Notes: generated by a model from the sequence alone, not told the origin. A stretch of 64,000 nt of DNA from Kocuria sp. (GCA_030454085.1 JAKDJD010000002.1:1-64000), one strand, 5' to 3'; shown: positions 9,110 to 18,770, numbered from the stretch's first letter. A program made the numbers and translations.

Positions 9110-9322
9110 TCAGGATTCGCCTCTCCAACGAGCGTCGTCCTCGTCCCACTTCTCGTTGCGCTCCTGCGCGGTCTCCAAGGCGTTCTCCGCGTCCTTGCGG
9201 GTCGCGTAGGGGCCCAGCAACTTGCGGTAGTCCGACTGCGCGCCTTCCTCGACCTGATGCGTGTAGGTGTTGAACCAGAACTGCCGTTCTTCCTCACCCT
9301 CAGCGCTGTCGATGATGCCCAT
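9110..9322 (-). CDS. Small conserved actinobacterial protein, SPOR-like
   Basis: This is a 70-residue acidic protein with no membrane segment. Residues about 14-57 (QFWFNTYTHQVEEG to ALETAQ) resemble the short proteins annotated as SPOR-domain-containing in Micrococcaceae, with the pattern of an aromatic start, then GPYATRKDAENALETA. SPOR domains bind denuded peptidoglycan at division sites, but this protein has no signal peptide, so that role is doubtful. AGGAGG stands about seven bases before the ATG. It converges on panB with a 19-base gap and diverges from map. Confidence 0.7.
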   Translation of the reverse strand: MGIIDSAEGEEERQFWFNTYTHQVEEGAQSDYRKLLGPYATRKDAENALETAQERNEKWDEDDARWRGES

Positions 9323-9352
9323 CCCATGACCTCCTCGCCGACGAAATTGTCC

Positions 9353-9358
9353 TAGAGT
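9353..9358 (+). promoter_or_regulatory. -10 element of map, predicted leaderless
   Basis: TAGAGT is followed by seven bases and the map ATG at 9366. No ribosome binding site lies in the short interval. Confidence 0.5.
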
Positions 9359-9365
9359 TGACTAT

Positions 9366-10280
9366 ATGTCCCGTACCAATACTTCCACGACATCCCACAA
9401 TGTGCCCACGGGCAAGGGCGGCGCTCCTCTCGGCAATCTGACGCCCGGCGTCGTCGGTCCGACCCGGAAGGTCCCCCGGACCATCGAACGGCCCGAGTAC
9501 GTCGGCAAGGCGACCGCTCAGGAAGGCGAGGGTTCGAATTTCTACACCCCGGAAGAAGTCGAGCTGATCCGTGAGTCGGGCCGGATTGCCGCCGGATCGA
9601 TCGTCGCTGCGGAAGAGTACTGCGTTCCCGGCCGGACCACGGAAGAGATCGACCGGGTCGTTCACGAGTACATGTGCGACCACGGGGCCTATCCTTCGAC
9701 CCTCGGCTACAGAAATTTCTGGAAGTCGGTCTGCACGTCCCTCAACGAGGTGATCTGCCACGGGATTCCCGATTCCACGGTCCTTGAGGACGGGGACATC
9801 ATCAATCTTGACGTCACGGCGTACAAGAACGGCATGCACGGTGACACCAACCGAACGCTGTTGGTCGGCGATGTCGACGAAGAATCCCGTTTGCTGGTCG
9901 AGCGGACCGAGGAATCCCTGAACAGGGCCATGAAGGCCGTGAAGCCGGGCCGCGAGATCAACGTAATCGGGCGCGTGATCGAAAAATACGCCTCCCGTTT
10001 CGGGTATGGAGTGGTCCGTGACTTCACCGGGCACGGCGTCGGTCGCGAATTCCATTCGGGCCTGATCATCCCCCACTACGACGCCGCTCCGGCCTACAAC
10101 ACCGTGATCGAGGAGGGCATGGTCTTCACCATCGAGCCCATGCTGAACCTGGGAACCGTCGATTGGGAAATGTGGGACGACGACTGGACCGTCGTGACCA
10201 AGGACCGCAAACGGAGCGCCCAGTTCGAGCACACCATGCTCGTGACCGCGGACGGCGTCGACATCCTGACCCTCCCGTAG
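9366..10280 (+). CDS. map: Methionine aminopeptidase, type I
   Basis: This 304-residue cytoplasmic metallopeptidase removes the initiator methionine from new proteins. All five metal ligands of the pita-bread fold are present: Asp149, Asp160, His223, Glu257 and Glu288. A ~50-residue N-terminal extension rich in Pro, Thr and Gly precedes the catalytic domain, like that of the longer mycobacterial MetAP1c, where a proline-rich extension is thought to contact the ribosome. The ATG lies seven bases after a TAGAGT hexamer and has no ribosome binding site, so it is predicted to be translated from a leaderless mRNA. ppgK follows after 37 bases with its own ribosome binding site. Confidence 0.96.
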   Translation: MSRTNTSTTSHNVPTGKGGAPLGNLTPGVVGPTRKVPRTIERPEYVGKATAQEGEGSNFYTPEEVELIRESGRIAAGSIVAAEEYCVPGRTTEEIDRVVHEYMCDHGAYPSTLGYRNFWKSVCTSLNEVICHGIPDSTVLEDGDIINLDVTAYKNGMHGDTNRTLLVGDVDEESRLLVERTEESLNRAMKAVKPGREINVIGRVIEKYASRFGYGVVRDFTGHGVGREFHSGLIIPHYDAAPAYNTVIEEGMVFTIEPMLNLGTVDWEMWDDDWTVVTKDRKRSAQFEHTMLVTADGVDILTLP

Positions 10281-10317
10281 CCCGCCCGAGATATACAGAA
10301 CACCCTCTAGGAGCCTC

Positions 10318-11202
10318 ATGCCTCATTCTTCGCCGGACCGCCCCGAGGTCGCAGTACAGCAGGATCTCAGCGCCGGTCACGAGTTGCCCCAGCCCAAACC
10401 GCACGAATTGGCCATCGGCGTCGACATCGGCGGGACCGGAATCAAGGGTGGCGTGGTGGATCTGCGCAACGGTTCTTTGGTCGGCGAACGGTACCGGATC
10501 GACACCCCGAGTCCCGCGACTCCGGACAATGTGCTTCCCGTGGTGCGCGACATCGTGGAGGAGCTCCAGTCCCGCGAGACCGTCCCTGTGGCCGAAAGCG
10601 CCATCGGTGTGGACTTCCCGGCGATCGTCAAGAACGGTGTCACCTGGTCCGCGGCAAACGTGGACGAGTCCTGGATTGGTGCCGAGCTGCGGAACCTCGC
10701 CGAGGACCATCTGGGAAGGACCGTCTACGCCGTCAACGACGCCGACGCCGCCGGGCTCGCGGAGGGAATCTACGGACAAGGGCGAGACAACGACGGCCTG
10801 ATCATGGTCATCACGCTGGGCACGGGCATTGGCTCCGCGATCGTCCACAACGGCGTCCTGGTTCCGAATTCCGAACTGGGCCACCTGGAGATCGACGGCT
10901 ACGACGCCGAGTCCCGCGCTTCCGTGAGGGCCCGTGAACGCGACGACCTGTCCTGGAAAGAATACGGCGCACGGTTGCACACCTACTTCTCCCGAGTCGA
11001 GGCGCTCTTCTCCCCTGATCTCTTCGTGATCGGTGGCGGCGTGTCGAAGAAACCGGAAAAGTTCATGCCGTATCTCGAGGACATCCGGACGCCCATGGTT
11101 CCCGCCGCGTTGCGAAACAACGCAGGAATCGTCGGTGCGGCGCTGTGGGCCGCCGGCCAGCCGGGAGAACGCGAGCATCACGACCAGGACCTGCGCAGCT
11201 GA
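10318..11202 (+). CDS. ppgK: Polyphosphate glucokinase
   Basis: This 294-residue ROK-family enzyme phosphorylates glucose using polyphosphate, and often ATP, to give glucose 6-phosphate; it is typical of Actinobacteria. The phosphate-binding motif DIGGTGIKGG is near residue 37, the second phosphate motif TLGTGIGSAI near residue 163, and DLFVIGGGVSKK near residue 235. The N-terminal ~30 residues are extra and polar. AGGAG stands five bases before the ATG. It follows map on the same strand by 37 bases, so co-transcription is likely. A terminator with a 12-base-pair stem follows about 120 bases after the stop. Confidence 0.93.
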   Translation: MPHSSPDRPEVAVQQDLSAGHELPQPKPHELAIGVDIGGTGIKGGVVDLRNGSLVGERYRIDTPSPATPDNVLPVVRDIVEELQSRETVPVAESAIGVDFPAIVKNGVTWSAANVDESWIGAELRNLAEDHLGRTVYAVNDADAAGLAEGIYGQGRDNDGLIMVITLGTGIGSAIVHNGVLVPNSELGHLEIDGYDAESRASVRARERDDLSWKEYGARLHTYFSRVEALFSPDLFVIGGGVSKKPEKFMPYLEDIRTPMVPAALRNNAGIVGAALWAAGQPGEREHHDQDLRS

Positions 11203-11320
11203 TCCCACTCTGCTGGGGTCGCGCGGCGGTCTCGCCGTCGTGCATGGTGTCCTGTGGGTCGGATGCCCCGTTTCCCAACGGGCGGGCATGACGACCGACA
11301 ATTCCGCCACACGGCACGAG

Positions 11321-11352
11321 AACGGGCCAGGTCAGAGACCTGGCCCGTTTCC
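11321..11352 (+). terminator. Terminator between ppgK and nrdR
   Basis: A perfect 12-base-pair stem (11321-11332 with 11338-11349) with a 5-base loop is followed by T residues mixed with Cs. It lies between the converging ppgK and nrdR genes. The rest of the 238-base gap holds only the inverted repeat at 11366-11404. Confidence 0.75.
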
Positions 11353-11365
11353 CGTTAAAGTGAAG

Positions 11366-11404
11366 CGCCGGTACCTGACGGCTTCCCCTCCGCAAGTACC
11401 GGCG
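11366..11404. repeat. Inverted repeat downstream of nrdR
   Basis: Nine bases, CGCCGGTAC at 11366-11374, are repeated inverted at 11396-11404, with a 21-base loop. It lies 36 bases beyond the nrdR stop and next to the shared terminator. It could be the nrdR terminator or the 3' end of a small RNA; no T run follows on either strand. Confidence 0.5.
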
Positions 11405-11440
11405 ACTGAGTCCTATCTAACCACACTCTTTCGTCGAGGT

Positions 11441-12121
11441 CTAGAGCAGAGTCGGCTGATCCGGGTCTTCCGGTTCCTGGGCGGGTTTGGCGGGCGATGT
11501 CCGGGTACGCTTCTGCGACGCCGTCTTGGATTTCTTCTGCGTCCCCTCGGCCTTGTTCCCGGTCTCGGCGCTTGCAGATACCTCGGTCTCGCCCGATCCG
11601 GCATCCGCCGCGGCGGCCTCGGACGCGGAATTCGTCGGACCGTCGCCGGACTGGGTCGTCGACGCGGCGGGCCTCTCGGATCCCTCGCGCAAGTTCTCGA
11701 TGGCCCTCTCGAAGTCCGTCAGACCGTCGAAGGCCTGGTAAACGCTCGCGAATCGAAGATAGGCGACCTCGTCGAGGCGCTGGAGAGGATCCAGAATCGC
11801 CAGGCCGACGTCGTTCGCGTCGATCTCGGCCAGCCCTTGGGCGCGAATGGATTCCTCCACTTCCTGGGCAAGCAGAGCCAGATCGTCCTCGCTGACCGGA
11901 CGCCCCTGGCAGGCCTTGCGCACCCCCGAAATGATCTTGGCGCGTTTGAATGGTTCCGTGGCCCCCGAACGTTTGATCACGTTCACGGAGGTCGTCTCCA
12001 GGGTCGAGAATCGACGTCCGCACGAGGAGCACTGCCGGCGACGCCTGATCGACGAACCGTCGTCGGCGACCCGCGAGTCGACAACGCGCGAGTCGGGATG
12101 GCGACAATACGGACAATGCAT
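11441..12121 (-). CDS. nrdR: Transcriptional repressor NrdR with long C-terminal tail
   Basis: NrdR senses ATP and dATP and represses ribonucleotide reductase genes. The N-terminus has the zinc ribbon with Cys3, Cys6, Cys31 and Cys34, and an ATP-cone domain covers about residues 49-139. The protein should end near residue 150, but here it continues to 226 with a tail rich in Ala, Ser, Thr, Gly, Glu and Lys, probably disordered. The start is the ATG at 12121, placed one base after the hisD stop (TGATATG), so translation is likely coupled. The frame is open further upstream inside hisD, but the zinc ribbon fixes the start. NrdR boxes of a target nrd operon are not in this window. Confidence 0.93.
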   Translation of the reverse strand: MHCPYCRHPDSRVVDSRVADDGSSIRRRRQCSSCGRRFSTLETTSVNVIKRSGATEPFKRAKIISGVRKACQGRPVSEDDLALLAQEVEESIRAQGLAEIDANDVGLAILDPLQRLDEVAYLRFASVYQAFDGLTDFERAIENLREGSERPAASTTQSGDGPTNSASEAAAADAGSGETEVSASAETGNKAEGTQKKSKTASQKRTRTSPAKPAQEPEDPDQPTLL

Positions 12122-12122
12122 A

Positions 12123-13493
12123 TCAGGAGTCCCCTTCGGTGTCGGAATCCTTGGTTCGGGCCGCAACGGCCGCCCCATGGGCCGGGAGATCCTCTGCGCG
12201 GGACAGGGCTTCGACGGCCGGACCCACCTGGTCCAGGGCCTCCGCGGAGTAGTCGATGATCTGCACGGCCTTCATGAACGACGTCGTGCACAGCCCACTG
12301 CTGTACCTGGCGGAACCGCCCGTGGGCAACACGTGGTTGGAACCCGCGGCATAGTCGCCCAGGGGAACCGGGCTGTAAGGGCCCAAGAAGATCGCGCCCG
12401 CGTTCCTGATCCTCGCGGCCACATCGCCCGGACTCTCCGTCTGGACCTCGAGATGCTCGGGAGCGTAGGCATTGGCGACGTCGATGCTCTGGTCCAGGGA
12501 GTCGGTCAGGATCACCCCAGATTGCGGACCGGTCAGGGCCGTCTCGACCCTTTCGCGGTGCTTGGTTCGGGAGACCCGCTCCGCGAGCGCCTGGGCAACC
12601 CGATCCGCCAGGTCTTCGGAATCGGTAATCAGCAAGGACCCTGCGTGAGGGTCGTGTTCGGCCTGCGACAGGAGGTCGGCCGCCACGTAGTCCGGGTTCG
12701 CGTGCCGATCCGCGATGACGGCGATCTCCGTGGTGCCCGCTTCGCCGTCCACACCCACCAGAGAACGCAGTTGCCGCTTGGCCATCGCGACGAAGATATT
12801 GCCTGGTCCGGTAATCGTGTCGACCGGTTCGAGGGTTTCGGAGTCGTCGAATCCGTAGGCCATTGCGCCGAGGGCCTGCGCGCCTCCGACGGCCCAGACC
12901 TCGTCGATGCCCAACAAACCGGCAGCGGCCAACGTGGTCGGGTGCGGCAGCCCGCCGAATTCCTTTTGCGGCGGCGTGCTCACTACCACCGATTCGACGC
13001 CGGCCGCCTGGGCCGGAACCGCATTCATGATCACGGAGGAAGGGTACACGGCCAGGCCGCCAGGAACGTACAATCCCACGCGCCGAACGGGAGTCCACCG
13101 ATGTGTTAGGCGCGCGCCGGGGGCTACCTCGAGGTGCGCATCATCCGGTCTTTGGACCGCGGCAAAGGCTCGCGTCCGTTCGATGGCGGTCTCGAGTCCC
13201 TCGCGCACCGCGGGGTCGAGATCTTCAACGGCCCGATCGATCGCGTCCTGGGGAACCCGGAGTTCACCCTGTTCGACGCCGTCGAACTTGGCCGCGAGCT
13301 CTCGCAGGGCAACGGATCCGCGGGACTTGACGTCGGAGAGAATCGAGGCCACAGACTCCTCCGCCGAGGAGACGAACTCGCTCGTCTGGCGGGGCACGAT
13401 CGACCTCAGCCGAGCTTGGCTCGGCCGCTGTCCTCGAAGGTCGAGAACGCGCATCGACGGAGGCTGGACAGGTCTCGGTTCTGTAGTAGTCAC
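12123..13493 (-). CDS. hisD: Histidinol dehydrogenase
   Basis: HisD oxidises L-histidinol to L-histidine in two NAD-dependent steps, the end of histidine synthesis. The 456-residue protein has the expected landmarks: [13 protein letters not shown], the zinc and active-site stretch [13 protein letters not shown] (near residue 282) and [16 protein letters not shown] (near residue 388). The start is GTG at 13493; a TAAGCT hexamer ends six bases upstream and no ribosome binding site is seen, so a leaderless mRNA is predicted. An internal ATG (residue 14) is possible. It is followed by nrdR with one base between. No other his gene is in the window. Confidence 0.95.
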   Translation of the reverse strand: MTTTEPRPVQPPSMRVLDLRGQRPSQARLRSIVPRQTSEFVSSAEESVASILSDVKSRGSVALRELAAKFDGVEQGELRVPQDAIDRAVEDLDPAVREGLETAIERTRAFAAVQRPDDAHLEVAPGARLTHRWTPVRRVGLYVPGGLAVYPSSVIMNAVPAQAAGVESVVVSTPPQKEFGGLPHPTTLAAAGLLGIDEVWAVGGAQALGAMAYGFDDSETLEPVDTITGPGNIFVAMAKRQLRSLVGVDGEAGTTEIAVIADRHANPDYVAADLLSQAEHDPHAGSLLITDSEDLADRVAQALAERVSRTKHRERVETALTGPQSGVILTDSLDQSIDVANAYAPEHLEVQTESPGDVAARIRNAGAIFLGPYSPVPLGDYAAGSNHVLPTGGSARYSSGLCTTSFMKAVQIIDYSAEALDQVGPAVEALSRAEDLPAHGAAVAARTKDSDTEGDS

Positions 13494-13499
13494 CCGTCC

Positions 13500-13505
13500 A
13501 GCTTA
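13500..13505 (-). promoter_or_regulatory. -10 element of hisD-nrdR, predicted leaderless
   Basis: On the minus strand this reads TAAGCT and ends six bases before the hisD GTG. It lies in the 45-base gap between the dnaE stop and the hisD start. Confidence 0.4.
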
Positions 13506-13538
13506 TCGTCCGTCGCCGTCACGTACGGCCCGGAGGGT

Positions 13539-16500
13539 TCACACACCGACTTCGACGGCCGGTGACGACGACTTCTCCAAGCACGAGGACCCGAAGAGGA
13601 CCTTCAGGTCTCCGTACAGTGCCGGATTCGGGTTCACCCTCAGCCTCGGCGAGAGACGCATCAGAACATCCTTCGTCCTGCACGTCAGGTTGATGCGCAC
13701 CTCCGCGTCTCCCCGATGATTCAGCAGGATCGTCTCCAGCTCGCGCAGGTTCTGCTCGGTCGCACGGTGCTCCGGGAGCGTGAGGATGATCGGCCCCTTC
13801 TGCCCGTCGGCGTCGATGTCGGGGACCTTGAGCTCCATGGCGGTGATGGTGACGCTTCCATCGTCACGGCGTTGCAGACGCCCCTTGATCGTGCAGATCA
13901 GGTCCTCGGCGAGCACGCCCGAAATCGGGGTGTAGACCTTCCCGAAGAACATGACTTCCATCGAACCGGTCCGGTCCTCCAGTTCGACCCGCGCGTAGGC
14001 ATTGCCGCTGGTCTTGGCCACCTTGCGCTGTACCGAGGTGATCATCCCGGCAATGGTGACGATCGAGCCGTCCGGTTTTCCGTCCTCGTCCAGAAGCGAC
14101 TGCACGGAGGAGTCCGAGAGCTGGCCCAGAGTGTCGTCGAGCCCTCTCAGGGGATGGTCGGAGACATACAGCCCGAGCATTTCCCTCTCGAAATTCAGTT
14201 TGTCCCGGCGCTCCCATTCGGGAACATCGGGAATCGCCACGGACAGATCCGTGGTGGGGTCCTCTTCTTCCGCGCCGAATCCACCGAATAGGTCGAATTG
14301 GCCGGCGGCCTCTTGGCGCTTGACCGAGACCGTGGAATCAATGGCTTCCTCGTGGATCAGTGACAACGCACGACGCCGGTGCCCCAAGTCGTCGAAGGCA
14401 CCCGCCTTGATCAACGACTCGATGGTCCGCTTGTTGCAGCACACCGCCGGGACCTTCTTGAGGAAGTCGTGGAAGGAGGCGAACTTTCCTTTCTCCTCCC
14501 TGGTCTCCACGAGTGCGGAGACCACGTTGGCGCCGACGTTGCGCACCGCTCCCATACCGAAACGGATGTCCTCCCCCACTGGCGTGAAGTTCAAAGCCGA
14601 CTCGTTGACGTCCGGAGGCAGCACGGTGATGCCCATGCGCCGGCACTCGTTGAGATAGAGCGCGAGCTTGTCCTTGTCGTCGCCCACCGAGGTCAGGAGT
14701 GCCGCCATGTATTCCTGCGGATAGTGGGCCTTGAGGTACGCCGTCCAGTAGGAGACCAGCCCGTAGGCGGCCGTGTGAGCCTTGTTGAAGGCGTAGTCGG
14801 AGAACGGCAGGAGAATGTCCCACAACGCCTTGATGGCCTCTTCGGAGTAGCCGTTGTCCAACATGCCCTGATGGAACGTCACGTACTGGCGATCCAGTTC
14901 GGCCTTTTTCTTCTTGCCCATGGCTCGTCGCAGAATATCCGCTTCACCGAGCGAGTAGCCGGCGACCTTCTGCGCGATGGCCATGACCTGCTCCTGGTAA
15001 ACGATCAGGCCGTAGGTCGTATCCAGGATCTCGGCGAGCGGTTCCTCGAGCTCCGAGTGAATCGGCGAGACTTCCTGGAGCCCGTTCTTGCGCAACGCAT
15101 AATTCGTGTGCGAATTCGCGCCCATGGGTCCGGGGCGGTACAGGGCCAACACGGCCGAGATGTGCTCGAAGTGGTCCGGTTGCATGAGCTTGAGCAGCTG
15201 CCGCATGGGGCCGCCGTCGAGCTGGAAAACGCCGAGGGTGTCGCCGCGTGCCAGGAGACGGTACGACTCGGCGTCGTCGGTATCCAGACTTTCGAGGTCC
15301 AGCGAGAAATCTCGGTTGGCCTGAATGTTCTCAATCGCGTCCGAAATGATCGTCAGGTTCCTCAGGCCGAGGAAGTCCATCTTGATCAGGCCGAGTCCCT
15401 CGCAGGTCGGATAGTCGAACTGCGTGATGACCTGGCCGTCCTGCTCACGACGCATGATCGGGATGACGTCGATGATGTCGTGGCTGGACATGATGACGCC
15501 GGCCGCGTGCACTCCCCACTGACGCTTGAGGCCTTCCAGCCCCTCGGCAGTCTCGAAAACCTTCTTGGAATCCTCGTCCGAAGACAGAAGTTCCCGCAGC
15601 TCCTCGGCCTCGCCGTAGCGCGGGGCTTCCTTGTTGTAGACGTCCTGCAGGGAGATGCCCTTCCCCATGACGTCCGGCGGCATCGCTTTGGTCAGCCGCT
15701 CCCCCATGGAGAACGGGTAGCCCAGCACGCGGGAGGAGTCCTTGAGCGCCTGCTTGGCCTTGATGGTCCCGTAGGTCACGATCTGTGCGACCTTGTCCTC
15801 GCCGTATTTCTCGGTCACGTAATGGATGACCTCTGACCGGCGGCGATCGTCGAAGTCGACGTCGAAGTCGGGCATCGAAACACGATCCGGGTTGAGGAAG
15901 CGCTCAAAGATGAGATCGTGTTCGAGCGGGTTCAGCTCGGTGATGCGCATCGCGTACGCGACCATGGAGCCAGCGCCGGATCCGCGGCCCGGACCGACCC
16001 GGATCCCGTTGTTCTTGGCCCAGTTGATGAAGTCCGCCACCACCAGGAAGTAGCCCGGGAAGCCCATCTGGGTGATGATCCCGACCTCGTACTCGGCCTG
16101 CTTGCGCACCTGGTCCGGGACGCCGTCCGGGAAACGATAGTGCAGCCCGTTCTCGACTTCCTTGACGAACCACGATTCCTCGTTCTCACCGGGAGGGCAC
16201 GGGAAATTGGGCATGTAGTTCGCGCTCGTGTCGAACTCGACGTTGCAACGCTCGGCAATCTCCAGGGTGTTGTCACACGCCTCGGGGAAATCCCGGAAGA
16301 GTTCCCGCATCTCCGCGGCAGACTTGAGGTAGAACTCGTCGGCGTCGAACTTGAACCGCTTGGGATCCTGGATCGTCGCTCCGGACTGGACACAGAGCAA
16401 GGCCGCATGCGCCTTGGCATCCTCGGCGTGCGTGTAGTGCAGGTCATTGGTGGCGACCAACGGCAACTCGAGGTCCTTGGCCAGACGCAACAAGTCGCTG

Positions 16501-17114
16501 GTGACCTGCTTCTCGATGCCCAGGCCGTGGTCCATCAGCTCGCAGTAGTAATTGTCCTTGCCGAAGATGTCCCGGAATTCCGCGGCGGCTTCCCGCGCTT
16601 CCTTGTACTGACCCAGACGGAGTCGGGTCTGCACCTCTCCCGACGGGCATCCCGTGGTGGCAATCAGACCGTCCGAATAGAGGTTGAGGAGTTCGCGGTC
16701 CATGCGGGGCTTGTACAACTGCCCTTCCAGCGACGCCCTCGAGGATGCCCTGAACAGGTTGTGCATCCCGTTGGTGGTCTCCGCGAGCAGGGTCATGTGC
16801 GTGTAAGCGCCACCGCCGGAGACGTCGTTGCGGCCACCATCGGCAAATTTCACACGGGTACGGTCCTGCCGAGCGGTCCCGGGAGTCACGTAGGCTTCCA
16901 CACCGACGATGGGCTTGATGCCGGCGTTACGGGCCTTGTTCCAGAAATCGAATGCCCCGAACAGGAATCCGTGGTCGGTCGTGGCCATGGAGTCCATGCC
17001 CAGTTCGTTGGCGTGTTCGAACAAGTCGTCGAGGCGCGCCGCGCCGTCGAGCATCGAATACTCGGTGTGGACGTGGAGGTGGGTAAAGCCTTTGGATTTT
17101 GCCGCGGAAGTCAC
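13539..17114 (-). CDS. dnaE: DNA polymerase III subunit alpha
   Basis: This 1191-residue protein is the replicative polymerase. The N-terminal PHP domain begins with HLHVHTEYSMLDGA (residue ~13). The polymerase active site holds PDFDVDFDD near residue 414. A helix-hairpin-helix region and an OB fold follow in the last 300 residues. A short QFDLFG motif near residue 945 looks like a sliding-clamp binding peptide. It is the DnaE1 type by length and by the intact PHP metal-binding start. The GTG start lies nine bases after the upstream pseudouridine synthase stop; TAATAT, which includes that stop codon, ends six bases before the GTG. It may thus be both read through from the division cluster and transcribed separately. 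Confidence 0.97.
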   Translation of the reverse strand: MTSAAKSKGFTHLHVHTEYSMLDGAARLDDLFEHANELGMDSMATTDHGFLFGAFDFWNKARNAGIKPIVGVEAYVTPGTARQDRTRVKFADGGRNDVSGGGAYTHMTLLAETTNGMHNLFRASSRASLEGQLYKPRMDRELLNLYSDGLIATTGCPSGEVQTRLRLGQYKEAREAAAEFRDIFGKDNYYCELMDHGLGIEKQVTSDLLRLAKDLELPLVATNDLHYTHAEDAKAHAALLCVQSGATIQDPKRFKFDADEFYLKSAAEMRELFRDFPEACDNTLEIAERCNVEFDTSANYMPNFPCPPGENEESWFVKEVENGLHYRFPDGVPDQVRKQAEYEVGIITQMGFPGYFLVVADFINWAKNNGIRVGPGRGSGAGSMVAYAMRITELNPLEHDLIFERFLNPDRVSMPDFDVDFDDRRRSEVIHYVTEKYGEDKVAQIVTYGTIKAKQALKDSSRVLGYPFSMGERLTKAMPPDVMGKGISLQDVYNKEAPRYGEAEELRELLSSDEDSKKVFETAEGLEGLKRQWGVHAAGVIMSSHDIIDVIPIMRREQDGQVITQFDYPTCEGLGLIKMDFLGLRNLTIISDAIENIQANRDFSLDLESLDTDDAESYRLLARGDTLGVFQLDGGPMRQLLKLMQPDHFEHISAVLALYRPGPMGANSHTNYALRKNGLQEVSPIHSELEEPLAEILDTTYGLIVYQEQVMAIAQKVAGYSLGEADILRRAMGKKKKAELDRQYVTFHQGMLDNGYSEEAIKALWDILLPFSDYAFNKAHTAAYGLVSYWTAYLKAHYPQEYMAALLTSVGDDKDKLALYLNECRRMGITVLPPDVNESALNFTPVGEDIRFGMGAVRNVGANVVSALVETREEKGKFASFHDFLKKVPAVCCNKRTIESLIKAGAFDDLGHRRRALSLIHEEAIDSTVSVKRQEAAGQFDLFGGFGAEEEDPTTDLSVAIPDVPEWERRDKLNFEREMLGLYVSDHPLRGLDDTLGQLSDSSVQSLLDEDGKPDGSIVTIAGMITSVQRKVAKTSGNAYARVELEDRTGSMEVMFFGKVYTPISGVLAEDLICTIKGRLQRRDDGSVTITAMELKVPDIDADGQKGPIILTLPEHRATEQNLRELETILLNHRGDAEVRINLTCRTKDVLMRLSPRLRVNPNPALYGDLKVLFGSSCLEKSSSPAVEVGV

Positions 17115-17120
17115 TGAACC

Positions 17121-17126
17121 ATATTA
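17121..17126 (-). promoter_or_regulatory. -10 element of dnaE, predicted leaderless
   Basis: On the minus strand this reads TAATAT, the best -10 match in the window, and ends six bases before the dnaE GTG. Its first three bases are the stop codon of the upstream pseudouridine synthase gene. Confidence 0.45.
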
Positions 17127-18098
17127 GGACTTCCAGGTGCCCAGAGCATCCCCGGATCTCATCGACTCGAGGGCAAACCGCAGGTCAGGCGAGTATTGGC
17201 TGTCGAATTCGGTGTATCGACCCGTGCCAGGGTGGTGGAAGCCGAGCCGGTGGGCATGCAACCACTGCCGAGTCAGGCCGAGCCTCGCGGCAAGTTTCGG
17301 GTCGGCCCCGTACGTCAGGTCTCCGCAGCACGGGTGGTTGAGGGCCGAGAAGTGCACGCGGATCTGATGTGTCCTGCCGGTCTCCAGGTGAACCTCCGCC
17401 AGGGACGCCGGCCCGAACGCCTCAATGACCTCGTAGTGAGTCACGGCAGAACGGCCGTCGTCGACCACCGCGAACTTCCACTCATGACCGGGGTGGCGGC
17501 CGATCGGTGCGTCAATGGTTCCTTGGAGGGGGTCCGGGATGCCCTGGACCAGCGTGTGGTAGACCTTCGTGACGGTCCGTTCCTTGAAGGCACGTTTGAG
17601 CAGGGAATAGGAATTCTCGTTCTTGGCCACGACCATGAGGCCCGAGGTCCCGACGTCCAATCGGTGCACGATCCCCTGACGTTCGCCGGCTCCGGACGTG
17701 GTGATACCGACTCCGGCCGCTGACAGGGCGCCCAAGACGGTCGGGCCGTGCCAGCCGGGCGAAGGATGCGCGGCCACGCCCGAAGGCTTGTCCACCACCA
17801 CAAGGTCCGAGTCCTCGTGGATGATGCGGAAGCCGTCGACGCTCTCCGGAACGACCCGGACCTTGTCCGCCGGATCCGGTACATCAGCCGAAATCACGGC
17901 TCCCTCGTTGACCTTGAGGGACTTGGCGACCTTGACCGACCGGCCCCGTTCGGTCACCGTCACGCGGCCGTCCGCGCACCACGACGCCGCCGCGGAGCGG
18001 GACTGGTTCGTGCGATCCGCGAGGAAGGCGTCCAGCCGGGTACCGGCGTCTTCAGAGGACACCGTCCATTCGTGCTGTCCCAAGACGTATTCGCTCAC
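17124..18098 (-). CDS. rluD: RluA-family 23S rRNA pseudouridine synthase
   Basis: This 324-residue enzyme converts uridines in RNA to pseudouridine; by domain order and cluster position it is most like RluD, which acts on helix 69 of 23S rRNA. An S4 RNA-binding domain occupies about residues 17-75. The catalytic Asp148 lies in the conserved HRLDVGTSGL motif. The GTG start overlaps the lspA stop by four bases (GTGA), which implies translational coupling. lspA and this gene are often paired in bacteria. The exact modified position cannot be read from sequence. Confidence 0.92.
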   Translation of the reverse strand: MSEYVLGQHEWTVSSEDAGTRLDAFLADRTNQSRSAAASWCADGRVTVTERGRSVKVAKSLKVNEGAVISADVPDPADKVRVVPESVDGFRIIHEDSDLVVVDKPSGVAAHPSPGWHGPTVLGALSAAGVGITTSGAGERQGIVHRLDVGTSGLMVVAKNENSYSLLKRAFKERTVTKVYHTLVQGIPDPLQGTIDAPIGRHPGHEWKFAVVDDGRSAVTHYEVIEAFGPASLAEVHLETGRTHQIRVHFSALNHPCCGDLTYGADPKLAARLGLTRQWLHAHRLGFHHPGTGRYTEFDSQYSPDLRFALESMRSGDALGTWKS

Positions 18099-18688
18099 GA
18101 TGCGCCTCCTTCGGCCTCGGTGCCCGCGGAATCACCATGACGCCCCTCCAGGGGAATCCCCCGGAGCACGAGGATGGCAATCACCGCAATGCTCACACAA
18201 ATACACGCATCGGCCACGTTGAAAATCGCATAGTGCGGCACCGATACGAAATCCACCACGTGTCCCCTCCCGAATCCGGGCTCCCGGAAAAGCCGGTCGG
18301 TGAGGTTGCCCAGAACTCCCGACAAGAGTCCGAACAGGGCAAGAATCCACCCCCGTGTGCCCGCGCGCGGCAGGTAGTAGAGAACAATCGCCGCGACCAC
18401 AACCATGATGATCGTGAAGACCCAGGTCACCGACTCGCCCATCGAGAAAGCGGCCCCAGGGTTGCGGATGAAACGCCACCACAAGAGACCGTCCACCACC
18501 GGTATCGCTTGTCCCTCGACCATGTGAGTCACCACGGCCAGTTTGGACAACTGGTCTCCGAGGTAGAGGACCACCAGGAGCACCAATCCGGCCATGTGGT
18601 AGACACGACGACGCCCGGTGGTCGCGGTCCGTGCGGCTGCTTCGCTCACGCTTGCTCGTACTCCTGACGATGCTCTTGAAGGGATCAT
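18095..18688 (-). CDS. lspA: Lipoprotein signal peptidase (signal peptidase II)
   Basis: LspA is a membrane aspartyl protease that cleaves the signal peptide of diacylglyceryl-prolipoproteins. Four membrane segments are visible at about residues 31-50, 67-85, 87-107 and 150-175. The two catalytic aspartates are Asp146 in VVDF and Asp160 in FNVADACI. The ATG at 18688 gives 197 residues; a GTG at 18649 with GGAG nearby would remove 13 residues of no conserved sequence and is equally plausible. The stop overlaps the next gene by four bases. A hairpin lies between it and divIVA. Confidence 0.95.
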   Translation of the reverse strand: MIPSRASSGVRASVSEAAARTATTGRRRVYHMAGLVLLVVLYLGDQLSKLAVVTHMVEGQAIPVVDGLLWWRFIRNPGAAFSMGESVTWVFTIIMVVVAAIVLYYLPRAGTRGWILALFGLLSGVLGNLTDRLFREPGFGRGHVVDFVSVPHYAIFNVADACICVSIAVIAILVLRGIPLEGRHGDSAGTEAEGGAS

Positions 18689-18704
18689 GGTGCCCGATCC
18701 GGCA

Positions 18705-18737
18705 ACGGGGCCAGCAGAGAAACTCTGCTGGCCCCGT
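18705..18737 (-). terminator. Hairpin after divIVA
   Basis: A perfect 15-base-pair stem (18705-18719 with 18723-18737) has a 3-base loop and lies 34 bases beyond the divIVA stop. There is no long T run, so termination may be partial, allowing some reading into lspA. Confidence 0.7.
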
Positions 18738-18770
18738 CAATGCCGGTCCTACGCTGTGCGGACCGTCGGC

